From positions 1-35,817 of the IMG/VR virus record IMGVR_UViG_3300030410_000009: a stretch of DNA of 35,817 nucleotides; one strand, 5' to 3'. A program made the position numbers and the translations under genes. Positions within the stretch are counted from its first letter, which is position 1, and every line of letters starts with the position of its first letter. Shown here in pieces: positions 1 to 6,935 of the stretch. Below the pieces are notes generated by a model. It was not told the origin of the DNA. It did no database searches and saw only the letters and a program-made list of their open reading frames with translations. This DNA is from a virus.

Positions 1-99
1 TCTAATTTAAATGATGTTAGTGTTAAGATGGTATATACTCTTGACAATGCTAACACGATGGGAACTGGAATCACTGTTTCTAAAATAGGAGGAACAGTG
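1..99. repeat. Terminal direct repeat, left copy (circular closure)
   Basis: These 99 bases are identical to the last 99 bases of the window (35719-35817). A k-mer-length overlap at the two ends of a contig is the usual sign of a circular assembly path. The reading frame of the tail-fibre gene also passes through the junction without a break. The biological molecule is therefore circular or circularly permuted, and one copy of the repeat should be removed. Confidence 0.95.
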
Positions 100-2277
100 A
101 CGACATTTCAATTAGACCATAGCACATCTTCGGCATCTAAATTAAATGTTTTGATTGGAGGCGTTGTTCAGCCAATAGAATTCAATGATAACACCCTGTC
201 GGCAAGCGCAACGGATGTTATTACATTGACGGTTACAGAATGTAAGAATAAATATATATTCTCTGCTGAGGTGCTTCATTCAGGCGTAAGAACAGAGCAA
301 ACAGTAACGTATACAGCACCGCTATATGTAGATACTCAAATTTCAGGGCAGACAGTTTTTGGAATTGCAAATTTAGGAGGAAGTCAAAGTATAAATTCAT
401 TTAATGTATATGGCGAAACACAAGTTGGTTTGGATCTTATTGTTGTTGGAGACTCGTATTTACAAGGATTCAATAGTCCAGACAATAATAACACGCTTGC
501 TTCTTTAATAGAAGCTAGAACATATTCACGCGTTGGAACTTGGGCGAAAATTGGGAATACTACTCAGAATTTAATTGATTCACAAGCAGAATTGTTATCA
601 CTTGCTCCTAAAAATGTTTATATAAATATTGGTGCAAACGACATGGGTGGCACTCCAAGTGTTGTATTCTCTTCCCTGCAAACATTTGTCGCAACCCTTC
701 AAGCGGCAGGTATAAATGTAGTGATAGGCAAGGTTTATCCAAGGGCAACTGGATTTGCAAACACTGTAACATTTAACGGGCTAATTGATGCTACATATAG
801 CAGCTCAATGATAGTTGATATGTTTACTCCTTTAGTCAACTCCGCAGGCACGAGCTACAACTCCAAATATGGCAATGGTGTTCATTTAAATATTGAAGGA
901 GAGAGAGTGTATATTGATGTTGTTTGGAATAAATTGAAAACATTTCTGATTCCTAAAAATTCGTACGAATCGGAGTCAAATTATTTTAATAAAAGATATT
1001 CAAGTTGCACGCAACTTGGATATAGCAATGTGATAAATTCTACAAACCCAACGTTTTTAAATCCAACAGGTGCGATAAATTCAACACAGACAGTAATACC
1101 TTTCGCTGTCAATCCGTACACTTTTGGATTTAGAAAAGGGATTGCAATTATTAAATATTCAACACAAAATGAATATATAAACATTACTGGTATAGATGAA
1201 ATTGCTAATACGATTACTGTTGATAGAGCGCAATTAGGCTCGACAAATTTGGCTACAGCGGGCACTCCTGGAATTCAAATGGTAACATATATGAATTCAA
1301 CTTCAACGCAAGGCCCTGTACATTCGATCGAACAAGGAAACATGAGCGTATTTGCTGGTGGATCACTAGGGACATTTCAAAACACACACACATTTTATAC
1401 AACAGGGGGCGGTAGCAATGGATTGGCTGTTATAAATCCAGCAACCAATGGTAGCGCATTCTCTTTAATTTCAAGACAATCAACGTCTGCTAATGCAGCA
1501 TTGCGTTTCATGACGGGGACGGCAAATACATATGACATCATTTGCCAAGGATCTGCCGACTTAAGTATTGGTAGAGCTTCACAGACAGATCTTTATTTAA
1601 CAGGTGGAATGTTTGGATTTGGAACGATACCATCGGGGGCTTATGTTAATATTAAAGAGGGAAATTCAACTATAGCACCATTAAGACTTACTGGATGTTC
1701 GTTAGCGTTAAGTGCAGCTTCTGGTAACGGCTCGCAAGCAACATTTACCTTTGCTGTTACGCAACCTGTAGCGCCTTTCAAAGCAAACTCATTAATTACT
1801 ATTGCAGGATGTACACCAACTGGCTATAACAATCAATACTTCGTTGTATCATGCACTACAACACAAGTTGTGGTTGGCAGCACAACAACTGGGTCTTTAA
1901 CAGTTAACGGTGTCATTACACAGGGCGCACAAACAAGTACTTTAATACCTGGCACTATAGAGGTGTCTGCTAGTGGCGATAGGATAACTCACGTTCCTTT
2001 TGGCGCAACATTTGCAAGACAATCTATTGCATACCTTTCCGACATTAAACAACAAGTTATCGGAGGGCAATACACAGGTACAGGAACCGCAACAACAACG
2101 TACACAGTAACAATACCAACGCAAGCGAATACAACGTACAAGGTAAACGTAGAACCTACCAACGCATTAACAGCGGTTATGCAATACGCAACAAATAAAA
2201 CAACAACTTCATTTGATGTAACATTTGTAACGGCCTTGACTGGTGCGGTTGCTTTCGATTGGACTCTAGTACCTTAA
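1..2277 (+). CDS. Tail fibre / receptor-binding protein with SGNH hydrolase-like domain (C-terminal part, continues from 34564)
   Basis: This is the 3' part of a 1143-residue protein that begins at 34564 and crosses the circle junction; nucleotide 1 is codon 386. An SGNH/GDSL esterase-like domain occupies roughly joined residues 528-705. The block I motif GDSY is at 448-459 with Ser537, block II is around IGNTT, block III is NIGAND with Asn598, and block V is NGVHLN with His680. The family's usual Asp three residues before the His is Asn677 here. Such domains on phage fibres commonly deacetylate or cleave surface polysaccharide. The rest is Ser/Thr/Gly-rich beta-structure, and the C-terminus has the IAYLSDI-type motif seen near the ends of phage fibres. 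It lies directly upstream of the lysis genes, the usual place for a fibre. The SGNH call is strong by motif; substrate and activity are unknown. Confidence 0.85.
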   Translation, partial: SNLNDVSVKMVYTLDNANTMGTGITVSKIGGTVTTFQLDHSTSSASKLNVLIGGVVQPIEFNDNTLSASATDVITLTVTECKNKYIFSAEVLHSGVRTEQTVTYTAPLYVDTQISGQTVFGIANLGGSQSINSFNVYGETQVGLDLIVVGDSYLQGFNSPDNNNTLASLIEARTYSRVGTWAKIGNTTQNLIDSQAELLSLAPKNVYINIGANDMGGTPSVVFSSLQTFVATLQAAGINVVIGKVYPRATGFANTVTFNGLIDATYSSSMIVDMFTPLVNSAGTSYNSKYGNGVHLNIEGERVYIDVVWNKLKTFLIPKNSYESESNYFNKRYSSCTQLGYSNVINSTNPTFLNPTGAINSTQTVIPFAVNPYTFGFRKGIAIIKYSTQNEYINITGIDEIANTITVDRAQLGSTNLATAGTPGIQMVTYMNSTSTQGPVHSIEQGNMSVFAGGSLGTFQNTHTFYTTGGGSNGLAVINPATNGSAFSLISRQSTSANAALRFMTGTANTYDIICQGSADLSIGRASQTDLYLTGGMFGFGTIPSGAYVNIKEGNSTIAPLRLTGCSLALSAASGNGSQATFTFAVTQPVAPFKANSLITIAGCTPTGYNNQYFVVSCTTTQVVVGSTTTGSLTVNGVITQGAQTSTLIPGTIEVSASGDRITHVPFGATFARQSIAYLSDIKQQVIGGQYTGTGTATTTYTVTIPTQANTTYKVNVEPTNALTAVMQYATNKTTTSFDVTFVTALTGAVAFDWTLVP

Positions 2278-2287
2278 TTTAAGAATC

Positions 2288-2614
2288 ATGAACAAAATGT
2301 ATAATCTTTGGAAAACATTAGTCGGTACAATACAAGGAATGAACAATGAAGGTAGTTCTAAAAGAGCTACCGCACTTGGATTCTATATTCTATCTGCTAT
2401 AATGGTAATTACGTATTCTTCTTGCTATCTTTATGTAGTGATAACGAACAATAATACAGCAATGGGTCTTACAGTAATAAATCAGAAAGTTATTATTCTT
2501 AGTATTGTTGTTGGTACGCTAACGGCGGCACTTGGATTGACTTCTTATGAAAAGAAAGTAGAGGCAAAAAAAGAAGTAGATTTGAATTGTGATAAAATAA
2601 ACGAAGTAAAATAA
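2288..2614 (+). CDS. Small membrane protein, holin candidate
   Basis: This 108-residue protein has two strong hydrophobic segments (about residues 30-52 and 69-87) and a charged, Lys-rich C-terminus (EKKVEAKKEVD). It starts 10 bases after the fibre gene and abuts the next membrane protein at base 2614. Small size, two membrane spans, a charged tail and a position two genes before the lysozyme fit a class II-like holin or an antiholin. No family motif was recognised, so the role is inferred from context and topology. Confidence 0.55.
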   Translation: MNKMYNLWKTLVGTIQGMNNEGSSKRATALGFYILSAIMVITYSSCYLYVVITNNNTAMGLTVINQKVIILSIVVGTLTAALGLTSYEKKVEAKKEVDLNCDKINEVK

Positions 2615-2853
2615 TGCCGCATAGATTATTCCAAAATTTATCAACAGATGATGTTTTCGGGGGGGTAGGGACGGGAACATTTGTAGCCTTAAAATTATTA
2701 TTCTTCAGTGAAGCAACGTACCACTTTACCCTAGTTTCGTTTGATGCTTTCTTAGGTGGTGCAATTGGTTTGGTCGTGGTGCACTACGGGAAAAAGGTAT
2801 TGAAAAGCTTCGATGAATGGGTTGCAATTAAATTTAAAAAAGAAAAGGAATGA
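2614..2853 (+). CDS. Small membrane protein, second holin/antiholin candidate
   Basis: This 79-residue protein has two hydrophobic stretches (about residues 18-35 and 42-57) joined by a short loop and followed by a strongly basic tail ending KFKKEKE. Its start shares base 2614 with the stop of the upstream gene, and its end overlaps the lysozyme start by 4 bases, so the three are translationally coupled. A pair of small two-span proteins before an endolysin suggests a holin/antiholin pair. Which is which cannot be told from sequence. Confidence 0.55.
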   Translation: MPHRLFQNLSTDDVFGGVGTGTFVALKLLFFSEATYHFTLVSFDAFLGGAIGLVVVHYGKKVLKSFDEWVAIKFKKEKE

Positions 2854-3320
2854 TTACAAGTCAAAAAGGTGAATGCTTTATTAAGTCATTCGAAAAGTTG
2901 TCGTTGCATCCTTACTTAGATGCTATTGGTGTGGCTACTATCGGGTGGGGTAATACAACTTATGAAGACGGTACAAAAGTAAATATTGCAGATGCGCCTA
3001 TAACTCCAGCTCGTGCTGACAGATTATTTTATTCTATTCGTACAAAATTAGAAAACGAAGTGAATAAAATACTTAAGAATAAAGGGCTTTCACAACACCA
3101 ATACGATGCGATAATCTCATTTACGTACAATTGTGGTATTGGAAATTTAAGAGGTCATACACTCATTAAAAAGGTTAATTTGAATGAGAATGATTTAACC
3201 ATACCTGACGAATTTCATAAATGGGTAAATGCAGGAGGTAAACCGCTAGACGGCTTAATTGATAGAAGAAATAAAGAAGCCGATATTTATTCAAAAGGAA
3301 TTTATGTAAACCATAATTAG
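2850..3320 (+). CDS. Endolysin: T4-type lysozyme (glycoside hydrolase family 24)
   Basis: This 156-residue muramidase is predicted to cut the N-acetylmuramic acid to N-acetylglucosamine bond of host peptidoglycan at lysis. The GH24 catalytic signature is intact: Glu15 (in SFEK), Asp24 (in PYLDAIG) and Thr30 (in ATIGWGN). The spacing of +9 and +6 is the same as Glu11-Asp20-Thr26 of T4 lysozyme. The later LSQHQYDAIISFTYNCG motif and the C-terminal RR-KEADIY motif are also family features. There is no signal peptide or SAR segment, so it probably depends on a holin. It overlaps the upstream holin candidate by four bases. Confidence 0.93.
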   Translation: MITSQKGECFIKSFEKLSLHPYLDAIGVATIGWGNTTYEDGTKVNIADAPITPARADRLFYSIRTKLENEVNKILKNKGLSQHQYDAIISFTYNCGIGNLRGHTLIKKVNLNENDLTIPDEFHKWVNAGGKPLDGLIDRRNKEADIYSKGIYVNHN

Positions 3321-3321
3321 T

Positions 3322-3750
3322 ATGATAAATATATTTAGTTTGGTCGATTGGAATTTAGTGTTAAGATGCTTCAATATTGCATTCCTATTGTTCTTGGCTG
3401 GCGTGTTTGACGGCAAAATGGATTACATTAAATTATACAGCTTAGACCGAACAACATGGGTTAACAAGTATGCAAAAGGAGAAATACCATATATAAAGAA
3501 ATGGTATTACTTTGGATTACACACACCTAAATATGCAGAAGCATTTGCATTTTCTTCAACTGTATTGGTTTCATTTACCGATAAATGGCATCTTTATAAA
3601 TTATTGTCATTTGGCTTTTTAGAACTTGCTATAATGTTCATATTTGTACCATACTCCCATTTGCATTGGTGGTACGTCCCTCTAGGCATACTATTACTAA
3701 AGGCTTGCAGGGGCTTAGGTTTTACTTTAATTTACGATAAGAAAGCATGA
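3322..3750 (+). CDS. Polytopic membrane protein of the lysis region, unknown function
   Basis: The 142-residue product has about four hydrophobic segments (near residues 12-31, 72-87, 92-112 and 117-138) and aromatic-rich loops such as KKWYYFGLHT and HLHWWYVP. The gene starts two bases after the lysozyme stop and overlaps the next gene by 4 bases (ATGA). Position suggests a helper of lysis or of the envelope, but no motif supports a specific function. It could equally be a superinfection-exclusion protein; this is not resolvable here. Confidence 0.6.
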   Translation: MINIFSLVDWNLVLRCFNIAFLLFLAGVFDGKMDYIKLYSLDRTTWVNKYAKGEIPYIKKWYYFGLHTPKYAEAFAFSSTVLVSFTDKWHLYKLLSFGFLELAIMFIFVPYSHLHWWYVPLGILLLKACRGLGFTLIYDKKA

Positions 3751-4127
3751 AGACACTTATATACCCACTTTACAATTCAATAAGTGAGTCGTACGGTGAT
3801 GCAACACTGAATTTAGAAGAAAAACAATTACAAGAAAAGTATTTAAAAATATTAAAAAATATCATGGTAAAGACAAATGCGGTAATTCAATTTATGGTTA
3901 AGAATCCAGAAAATGGCAAATTTTATGTTTATGAAAAAGAACTAGATTTTATTCCTTCAGTTGGATTGGATATACAAAAACCAATTAGTAATAAAATACA
4001 TCGTGTCAGACATGATGGAGAAAGATATATTGCACAAATCGAAGCTGTTTTAGAACCTACAGACATGGCAAATTTTGATTATTATGCTAAAAATGGATTT
4101 ACTGAAATTAAGGTTTTCAACTTGTAA
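3747..4127 (+). CDS. Hypothetical protein in the lysis region
   Basis: This is a soluble-looking 126-residue protein without signal peptide or membrane span. The N-terminal half is a charged helix with NLEEKQLQEKYLKILKN, and the C-terminal half looks mixed alpha/beta. Start and stop overlap or nearly abut neighbours (ATGA overlap with the upstream gene, 9-base gap downstream), so it belongs to the lysis transcript. No family was recognised. Confidence 0.6.
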   Translation: MKTLIYPLYNSISESYGDATLNLEEKQLQEKYLKILKNIMVKTNAVIQFMVKNPENGKFYVYEKELDFIPSVGLDIQKPISNKIHRVRHDGERYIAQIEAVLEPTDMANFDYYAKNGFTEIKVFNL

Positions 4128-4136
4128 GTATAACTA

Positions 4137-4754
4137 ATGAAAACTATAAACTATATACTTGGTGTTGCGTTGGCAATTATGCTAATATACTTGGTCATAC
4201 CTCAGTCATGCAGTAAAAAGCTTGATAGATTAGAAGCAAAGTCTAGTAAATCGCTGGTGATTGATTCCATTATTTCAGATCAAACAAGAAAGCATAATGC
4301 CGTTTTAGATTCGATTATTTATGTAAAAAAGAAAACCGACTCGATTCAGAAGGTAAATATTTCAGTTCTTCAAAGTAAATACAATGCACTACGGTTAATT
4401 GTAAAGCAACTTAAACCTGCAACAATAGATTCATTAACTAAAGTTGTTAACGGTGTTCCTGTTGAAGCCTATAACGCTTCAATCAACTCTGGTGTGATGT
4501 GTGATGAATTAATTGCGGATAAAGATGAATCATTAAACCGGAAAGACTCGATAATCTCAATGCGTGAAATTCAAATAGTGAATGACAATAAAGAAATTGA
4601 AGCCAAAGAGCAAGCTATACAGGATTTAATAAGTTTGGACGATCAGAAAACAAAGAAGCTAAAACACGCCAAGTCTTTGAATAAAAAGATACCTTTAATT
4701 GCAGGAATTGCAGCAGGGTTAGGGTTCTTATTAGCTATCTTTGCATTAAAATAA
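4137..4754 (+). CDS. Coiled-coil envelope protein with both ends membrane-associated; unimolecular spanin candidate
   Basis: This 205-residue protein begins with a 19-residue hydrophobic segment followed by a Cys (IPQSC at about residue 25). A long charged region with heptad character fills residues 28-180, and the protein ends in a hydrophobic segment (about 186-205). An N-terminal lipoprotein signal plus a C-terminal transmembrane segment is the layout of u-spanins such as T1 gp11, which bridge outer and inner membrane. The lipobox is not canonical (PQSC instead of L[AS][GA]C), so the N-terminus may instead be an inner-membrane anchor. It is the last gene of the lysis block, right before a terminator, as expected for a spanin. 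Confidence 0.5.
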   Translation: MKTINYILGVALAIMLIYLVIPQSCSKKLDRLEAKSSKSLVIDSIISDQTRKHNAVLDSIIYVKKKTDSIQKVNISVLQSKYNALRLIVKQLKPATIDSLTKVVNGVPVEAYNASINSGVMCDELIADKDESLNRKDSIISMREIQIVNDNKEIEAKEQAIQDLISLDDQKTKKLKHAKSLNKKIPLIAGIAAGLGFLLAIFALK

Positions 4755-4792
4755 TTTACAAGCCATAAGTTGACACGGAGGTTTTGTTTATG

Positions 4793-4825
4793 AAATACCA
4801 TTCTTAATCGAGTGGTATTTTTTTT
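4793..4825 (+). terminator. Rho-independent terminator closing the structural/lysis transcript
   Basis: AAATACCA (4793-4800) pairs with TGGTATTT (4813-4820) around a 12-base loop, and the right arm runs into an uninterrupted T tract to 4825. It sits 39 bases after the spanin-candidate stop and fits the end of the long late transcript. Confidence 0.8.
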
Positions 4826-4935
4826 GTTGCTGTTATTATTTTGAAGTAGTTTTAAATCTAATTGGCTTCAAAAGAAAATAAACAAAGAACACTTGTCAGT
4901 CAATAAAGAAACAAAAGAAAAAGCCCCCTGAAAAA

Positions 4936-4992
4936 CAATATTGCCCGACTAGGTTATCAAATGAGCCTAATCAATTTACCTGATCCAATATT
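4936..4992. other. Imperfect stem-loop in the 4826-5170 non-coding stretch
   Basis: AATATTG (4937-4943) can pair with CAATATT (4986-4992), and shorter inner complements (TAGG/CCTA) lie between them. This is the only structure found in the gene-free stretch besides the terminators at 5034-5069 and 5077-5100. The AT-rich composition makes such pairings easy by chance, so this is a weak call. Confidence 0.25.
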
Positions 4993-5028
4993 CGATTAAA
5001 TAAAGTTTATGCTTCGTTTATTTCTAAA

Positions 5029-5069
5029 TGCAAAAAGCCTGAATGTAGGACTAGTACATTACAGGCTTT
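5029..5069 (-). terminator. Rho-independent terminator for the leftward transcript
   Basis: On the minus strand, AAAGCCTG pairs with CAGGCTTT (outer arms 5063-5069 and 5034-5040), and the pairing continues as TGTA/TACA with one bulged base. It is followed by a T run (complement of the A run at 5032-5036) and more T-rich sequence. It lies about 100 bases past the stop of the only leftward gene (5171-5374), the expected place for its terminator. The hairpin is symmetric and may also act on the other strand. Confidence 0.7.
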
Positions 5070-5076
5070 AGGTTTG

Positions 5077-5100
5077 TCTTTCGAGCAAGAAAGATTTTTT
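5077..5100 (+). terminator. Weak rightward terminator
   Basis: TCTTTC (5077-5082) pairs with GAAAGA (5089-5094) around a 6-base loop, followed by six T (5095-5100). The stem is short and A/T-heavy. It could back up the main terminator at 4793 and keep late transcripts from running into the leftward unit. Confidence 0.4.
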
Positions 5101-5170
5101 AATGCTTTGTCCGTTCTAGTCCAACGATTATATGCAAATATATAAATTTATTATTCAACTACAAATTTAT

Positions 5171-5374
5171 TTACGGTAGTATTTGTTTTATGTTTTCATC
5201 CGTATTCAATTCGCTCATTAAAACACCTTTCTTAGCCTCGTCTAAAACGATATTTAAAGCTTTGGTTAGTATTTTTGGATGTATCATTTCCGCATCATCA
5301 CCCATTCTCCACGACTGGTAGTACTCTATTGTTGCAATTGCTTCGTCATTAGGTAATCTTTCAAATTGTCCCAT
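5171..5374 (-). CDS. Small hypothetical protein, the only leftward gene
   Basis: The 67-residue, mostly helical, acidic protein has an N-terminal region with NDEAIATIEYYQSWRMGDDAE. No domain was recognised. It is the only supported gene on the minus strand and lies downstream of the leftward promoter (5688-5658) and the tRNA-like RNA (5629-5438). A terminator follows at 5069-5029. A solitary gene transcribed against the rest of a phage genome is often regulatory or active early, which is inference only. Confidence 0.7.
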   Translation of the reverse strand: MGQFERLPNDEAIATIEYYQSWRMGDDAEMIHPKILTKALNIVLDEAKKGVLMSELNTDENIKQILP

Positions 5375-5437
5375 TGTTTTTTATATTAATTATTTAACTA
5401 TCTATTTATTCAATTAAATCATTCGTTAAAATCTATG

Positions 5438-5629
5438 TAAATGAGGTTGGAATCGAACCAACATGCAATTATTTACGCTTAGCTAACACTCTTTACGAGG
5501 ACAATAGTTAATTATTAATGCGTAATTTGTTTGGTGGGATCAGATTACCTGTTTACTTAGCTTATATACACTGCTTCACGGCACACCAATTGCTTTACTA
5601 TATAACCATTTCCATTCTGGCACTCATTC
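5438..5629 (-). ncRNA. tRNA-like structured RNA with a ~120-nt insertion where the anticodon arm should be
   Basis: On the minus strand, GTTGG-TTCGATT-CCAAC (5462-5446) is a textbook T arm with all invariant bases. It is followed by CTCATTT (5445-5439) and a discriminator A. GAATGAG at 5629-5623 pairs with CTCATTT over 7 bp (one terminal G-U). After it come U8 and a D-arm-like CCA / GAATGGAAA / TGG containing the paired GG. Between the two tRNA halves are about 120 bases with their own stems: TTGGTG/CACCAA and TTACGC/GCGTAA. No normal 7-base anticodon loop is visible and CCA is not encoded. Possible readings are an intron-bearing or split tRNA, a minimal tmRNA-like RNA, or a tRNA mimic. It lies about 30 bases inside the predicted leftward transcript. 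Confidence 0.5.
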
Positions 5630-5657
5630 AAATATCATTTTTGATTTAATTACTCTA

Positions 5658-5688
5658 CAAATATACACAAGTACTTTGTAATTACAAA
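5658..5688 (-). promoter_or_regulatory. Leftward Bacteroidota-type promoter
   Basis: Read on the minus strand, TTTG (5688-5685), 19 bp, then TATATTTG (5665-5658) exactly match the Bacteroidota housekeeping consensus TTTG / TAnnTTTG. Transcription would start near 5652 and run through the tRNA-like RNA into the 67-residue gene. It interleaves with the rightward promoter at 5675-5704. Confidence 0.75.
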
Positions 5689-5704
5689 TAAATTACTAAC
5701 TTTG
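5675..5704 (+). promoter_or_regulatory. Rightward Bacteroidota-type promoter for the early region
   Basis: TTTG (5675-5678), 18 bp, then TAACTTTG (5697-5704) match the TTTG / TAnnTTTG consensus. The start codon of the next gene is at 5727, giving a short leader. Its -33 element lies inside the leftward promoter, so the two probably compete. Confidence 0.75.
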
Positions 5705-5726
5705 TTAAAAATAAATTACGTACCAA

Positions 5727-5978
5727 ATGGAAACTAAAAGACAATACAATCAAAGCACTATTGAAGAAAAGAAAAAACACGCTATTATATTAGCGAAATT
5801 AAAAGTTAGAATGAATGCAATAGGAATGAGTCGATACGCTAAAGAATTTCCTGATTATGATTCATACTATTTAGGCAATGTTATGAACGGAAAGATTGTC
5901 AATTTTGAGTTTCTTGACATTTTAGAAAAAAAGATTAAGGTTATTGAAAAACTTTCTCGTACTAAATCAGATAGTTAG
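5727..5978 (+). CDS. Small basic protein beside divergent promoters, candidate transcriptional regulator
   Basis: The 83-residue, Lys-rich, predicted all-helical protein includes KLKVRMNAIGMSRYAKEFPDYDSYYLGNVMNG and ends with KKIKVIEKLSR. The segment from about residue 30 to 70 could be a degenerate helix-turn-helix, but no family is certain. It is the first gene after the interleaved promoters at 5658-5704, a position typical of Cro/CI-like regulators. The regulatory role is inferred from location, size and charge. Confidence 0.65.
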   Translation: METKRQYNQSTIEEKKKHAIILAKLKVRMNAIGMSRYAKEFPDYDSYYLGNVMNGKIVNFEFLDILEKKIKVIEKLSRTKSDS

Positions 5979-6008
5979 ATATTTGTTTAAATTAATCTTA
6001 GTAATTTG

Positions 6009-6040
6009 TTTGTATATTAAATAGTAATTGCATACCTTTG
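6009..6040 (+). promoter_or_regulatory. Rightward Bacteroidota-type promoter
   Basis: TTTG (6009-6012), 20 bp, then TACCTTTG (6033-6040) match the TTTG / TAnnTTTG consensus. The first ATG downstream is at 6069. It would drive the small-ORF and recombination operon beginning there. Confidence 0.7.
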
Positions 6041-6068
6041 ATTCATCAATAACGAAAACAAAAGCATT

Positions 6069-6233
6069 ATGAAATACTTTCCTATAATTAACCTTTTATC
6101 TATTATAATTATGGCTTACTGGCTATTTAAAGACTGCAAATTCAAACCTTGGTTTAGAAAAGCAAAAAACAGATTTGTAGATTTCTTTTGCAATTGGACT
6201 GAAAGAATTAATAGTGATTACGAATTATTTTAA
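6069..6233 (+). CDS. Small membrane protein
   Basis: This 54-residue reading frame has one N-terminal hydrophobic segment (INLLSIIIMAYWLF) followed by a basic stretch (KFKPWFRKAKNRF). It is the first ATG after the promoter at 6009-6040. Such short single-span proteins are common in phage early operons. No function was recognised. Confidence 0.5.
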   Translation: MKYFPIINLLSIIIMAYWLFKDCKFKPWFRKAKNRFVDFFCNWTERINSDYELF

Positions 6234-6245
6234 ACTTATAAATTT

Positions 6246-6329
6246 ATGAAAAAAGTCAGACAGGCAATGCCGAAACGCTTTATCGGTAAATTTTCAGATT
6301 TTCAAAAACTAATAAAATCAAGATTATGA
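6246..6329 (+). CDS. Very small basic peptide
   Basis: This 27-codon frame encodes a strongly basic peptide beginning MKKVRQAMPKRF. It overlaps the next frame by four bases (ATGA at 6326), the coupling seen throughout this operon, which is the main argument that it is translated. There is no recognisable domain. Confidence 0.4.
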   Translation: MKKVRQAMPKRFIGKFSDFQKLIKSRL

Positions 6330-6487
6330 ATGAAATAACGACAGAACTAAATGATGCGCTGACAAAAGTTAAAGCTCTATCATATTTGAAATATGAGATT
6401 TCAGAAGATTTGTCGATTGAGGTTATGAGACTAATTTATTTTTATAACGAAGAGTTAAAAATATACAATAAGAGGACGATCAAATGA
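6326..6487 (+). CDS. Small hypothetical protein
   Basis: The 53-residue protein is predicted to be alpha-helical with an acidic middle (YEISEDLSIEVMRL) and a basic end. It overlaps both neighbours by ATGA-type junctions (6326-6329 and 6484-6487). Two such couplings make translation likely; no family was recognised. Confidence 0.5.
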   Translation: MNEITTELNDALTKVKALSYLKYEISEDLSIEVMRLIYFYNEELKIYNKRTIK

Positions 6488-6933
6488 AAAATTCTATGGA
6501 AAACAATAACGACTTATACATTAAGTTTCTTGAGGAAAAGGTTAATAAGTTAGAGCGCAAAGACCGCCTTTCAACTTACATTTACCCTCACAATGCGTGG
6601 ATACGTGAAGAAGTTATTACATTCTGTTACGATGAAAGCCATCGTAAGTCAATAGGAGACAATGACAAGATGGTTTTTACATTAAAGACACTATCACTAA
6701 TTAAGTTTAAAGCTTTCCTTAAATTTAACGCTAAATACCTTAATCTTTACCCGTGGGTATGTATGGAAGGTGGCGAAGGGTATTATAGTAACGTAATTGA
6801 TAGAGAACTTTATAACCAATGCTTTACAATTCGACTTTCAGAATGCCTTCATAAATGGATTGAATCTGATAACGAATTAAAGCTGTCATTAATGACAGAT
6901 ACAAAAAAAGAATTTCACGAACGAAATAGATAA
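6484..6933 (+). CDS. Hypothetical protein upstream of the recombination gene
   Basis: The 149-residue soluble protein starts with an acidic coiled-coil-like helix (NNDLYIKFLEEKVNKLERKDR) and continues into an aromatic-rich region with LYPWVCMEGGEGYY. It ends two bases before the ERF-family gene. The context suggests a part in DNA recombination or replication, but no motif confirms it. Confidence 0.6.
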   Translation: MKNSMENNNDLYIKFLEEKVNKLERKDRLSTYIYPHNAWIREEVITFCYDESHRKSIGDNDKMVFTLKTLSLIKFKAFLKFNAKYLNLYPWVCMEGGEGYYSNVIDRELYNQCFTIRLSECLHKWIESDNELKLSLMTDTKKEFHERNR

Positions 6934-6935
6934 TC

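Noticed and set aside
5438-5462. The tRNA-like T arm as the core of a phage attachment site (attP)
   Set aside because: Phage attP sites often copy a tRNA 3' end, but no tyrosine or serine integrase was found anywhere, and a matching acceptor 5' strand and D arm lie 160 bases away, which an attP would not need.
5520-5600. A second complete tRNA inside the insertion (TTGGTG...CACCAA)
   Set aside because: The outer 6-bp stem is real but no canonical T loop or anticodon arm can be drawn; it is better treated as a hairpin of the larger RNA.
5438-5629. A normal tmRNA
   Set aside because: Only 192 bases, no CCA, and no tag reading frame ending in an ALAA-like sequence. The tmRNA idea is kept only as a remote alternative.
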